Assembly (NCBI RefSeq): GCF_007786455.1
Contig: NZ_VNJK01000001.1
Location: 2,130,074-2,194,073 of the forward strand
Length of the DNA: 64,000 nt
DNA from: Paenibacillus agilis
GTDB taxonomy: Bacteria > Bacillota > Bacilli > Paenibacillales > Paenibacillaceae
Reading direction: 5' to 3'
A program made the position numbers and the translations under genes. A model generated the notes under the pieces. The model had not been told where the DNA came from. It searched no databases and worked only from the letters and a program-made list of their open reading frames with translations. Within the stretch, counting starts at the first letter, position 1. Each line of letters starts with the position of its first letter. This document shows, piece after piece, positions 62,715 to 64,000 of this stretch.

Positions 62715-63605
62715 TTACGAATACACTTTGCTGAGAAATGCGATCTGATCAGCAATAATGCCCTCCCTCACTCCAGGCTCATAAAACTCAAAATGAGTAG
62801 CAGGATATGCCTTTACCTCAACCTTAGGAAGGGCTTCTATTAATTCCTTCGTCTGCGGTCCCTGCGTCTCTTTATCAAATTCACCATAGCAGATCAACAC
62901 GGCAGCCTTAACTTTGTCTGCTGTGCTGCTTGGTTTATATTTCGCCATCTCCATGATCACTCTCGGAGCCACTTCGTTGCGCCATGTTTTGGAATTCATG
63001 CCCGCGATCGTTCTGGCAGCATCGCTTCCTACCATAATAGCCAGTTCCCCAGTATTGCCGACCATAGGGATGTAGAGCGGTTCGTGGCTCTGCTTGGCGC
63101 GGTTCTGATCTTTGCGAATAAGTCTTAATAGCTTTAACCTTTGCCACCAAGAATGTGCGCTTTTTTTCGGAAAACCGTTATACGGAATTTGGGCGATTAC
63201 AGCCGTGATTTCCGGTACCCTCGAAGCAACGGATACGACATGCCCGCCTCCAAGCGATGAACCCCATAATCCTAAGCGATGTTCATCGACTGCTGGATGA
63301 TCACGGATAAACCGAATTGCAGATAAAAAGTCCTCCTGTTGCCCTGATATACTCACAATTTGCCTAGGTAGCCCACCACTTTCACCAAGATAGCGATAAT
63401 CGAATGTAAAAGAGCAAAATCCCGCCTGAGCAATGGCAGTGGCAACCGCAATTAGACTCGGCGTGTCCTGCGTGCCTCCGAATCCGGATCCTAAGATTAT
63501 ACATGGCTTGGGACTATCGTGATCAAGACGATATAAATACCCGACACAAGTTGTCCCGCTGCTCTGGAATTCCAACCTTTCAGTATGAACTGTTGCCTTG
63601 TTCAT
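62715..63605 (-). CDS. alpha/beta hydrolase (dienelactone hydrolase/acetyl xylan esterase-like)
   Basis: A 296-residue alpha/beta hydrolase. The nucleophile elbow is GLWGSSLGGGH (GxSxGG), an acid is likely in CYGEFDKETQ, and the histidine in YPATHFEFY. An LGSGFGGTQDTP oxyanion loop and a FDYRYLGESGG segment fit the family of acyl peptidase or ester hydrolases often found beside TetR genes. AAGGGTG lies before the ATG at 63605. The frame from 63653 has no site. It starts 17 bases after the TetR fragment's stop, so the two form an operon, and the TetR protein probably regulates it. Confidence 0.85.
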   Translation of the reverse strand: MNKATVHTERLEFQSSGTTCVGYLYRLDHDSPKPCIILGSGFGGTQDTPSLIAVATAIAQAGFCSFTFDYRYLGESGGLPRQIVSISGQQEDFLSAIRFIRDHPAVDEHRLGLWGSSLGGGHVVSVASRVPEITAVIAQIPYNGFPKKSAHSWWQRLKLLRLIRKDQNRAKQSHEPLYIPMVGNTGELAIMVGSDAARTIAGMNSKTWRNEVAPRVIMEMAKYKPSSTADKVKAAVLICYGEFDKETQGPQTKELIEALPKVEVKAYPATHFEFYEPGVREGIIADQIAFLSKVYS

Positions 63606-63621
63606 GATTGACTCACCCTTC

Positions 63622-64000
63622 TTATCGAATTTTCGTACCAACAACACTTTCAATCAGACTATAAATTAAGCTCCGCTGTCTGTCTGATGATTCGCCTACT
63701 CTTTTGGACAGTAAATGGTGTACCTCTTGAAGTGCGCCTAGAAGCGCGGCGGCAGTAAATTCAGCATCCTCTGTTTGGAACCCGCTATCTTCTTTTCCAG
63801 ATTCAATTAAGGACGTAAAGCAACCCAGCAATTCTTTCATGCTTTCTGCAGCCACCCTGCTATGAACAGCTTCAAACACCGGAGAGTGAATCATGTCAAA
63901 AATATCGTTCAACTGCCCCTTTTCAGATAAGTGGAAATTAAATTCGATATATTCAACGATTCTTTCAGCAGCCGTTTTATCGCTGTTGTTCAAAATCATC
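63622..64000 (-). CDS. TetR-family regulator, C-terminal part, cut by window edge
   Basis: At least 125 residues of a helical ligand-binding domain (RIVEYIEFNFHLSEKGQLNDI, SMKELLGCFTSLIESG, EFTAAALLGALQEVHHLLSK) that fits the C-terminal half of TetR repressors. The N-terminal helix-turn-helix would lie to the right of the window, so the ATG at 63999 is probably internal. Directly upstream of the hydrolase gene, 17 bases apart. Confidence 0.65.
   Translation of the reverse strand, partial: MILNNSDKTAAERIVEYIEFNFHLSEKGQLNDIFDMIHSPVFEAVHSRVAAESMKELLGCFTSLIESGKEDSGFQTEDAEFTAAALLGALQEVHHLLSKRVGESSDRQRSLIYSLIESVVGTKIR

Noticed and set aside
1..64000. CRISPR arrays, tRNA or rRNA genes, prophage, insertion sequences
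   Set aside because: No repeat-spacer pattern, tRNA loop pattern, rRNA, phage structural gene or intact transposase was seen.

Overview
The window looks like a piece of a Gram-positive, Bacillales chromosome, most likely Paenibacillus or a close relative. The support is indirect: strong AGGAGG ribosome-binding sites with frequent TTG and GTG starts, a PyrR-type attenuator, a ZTP riboswitch, a cydABCD operon, an SLH-anchored giant surface protein, and a lytic polysaccharide monooxygenase with FN3 and chitin-binding domains. Base composition was judged by eye, not counted. Most genes are on the minus strand. No rRNA, tRNA or CRISPR array was seen.

Layout. 1-5.5 kb: N-terminus of a SecA-like ATPase running off the window, an APH-type kinase overlapping rsgA, and a flavin monooxygenase-like gene with an EamA exporter. 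5.9-8.7 kb: codB-codA behind a PyrR attenuator. 8.7-12.3 kb: a methyltransferase, a SUFU-like gene with an orphan tail of an FGE-like gene, purT behind a ZTP riboswitch, and a secreted protein. 12.6-17.8 kb: a complete STM4015-4014-4013-4012-4011 cassette (LRR protein, ATP-grasp, sulfatase-fold hydrolase, two radical SAM enzymes). 17.8-20.6 kb: an immunity-like cluster (SUFU, unknown, DUF4303-like, FGE-like). 20.8-23.7 kb: an ABC-2 exporter, a 27-residue membrane peptide, and a regulator joining a degenerate ABC domain to a LytTR domain. 24-26.4 kb: a broken response regulator, two divergent DinB genes and a small secreted protein. 26.6-33.9 kb: a surface protein of about 2,390 residues behind an attenuator-like leader. 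34.7-42 kb: a secreted FN3-like protein, rocF-rocD (arginine breakdown), an alpha/alpha-toroid protein, nitronate monooxygenase, an AlkD-like protein, and a nucleotidyltransferase in a repeat-bounded cassette. 42.2-48.6 kb: a transposon-gene remnant and cydABCD. 49-54 kb: a PL6 lyase, a P450, an ABC remnant, a pentapeptide protein and PadR. 54-58.5 kb: the pncA-pncB-nadD-nadE NAD salvage operon and an NrtR-like regulator. 58.7-64 kb: a flavin reductase under a two-operator promoter, an AA10 LPMO, a second lyase-like protein, an alpha/beta hydrolase and a TetR fragment.

How the parts work together. Three units are full pathways: NAD salvage from nicotinamide to NAD, assembly of cytochrome bd (subunits plus the CydDC exporter), and arginine to ornithine to glutamate semialdehyde. 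codBA and purT sit under RNA switches for pyrimidine and ZTP status. The LPMO, PL6 lyase, lyase-like protein and giant SLH protein form a secreted or surface group suited to growth on polysaccharides. The least understood unit is the STM4011-4015 cassette, with an immunity-like cluster upstream that shares SUFU and FGE-like content with the 9.6-kb remnant.
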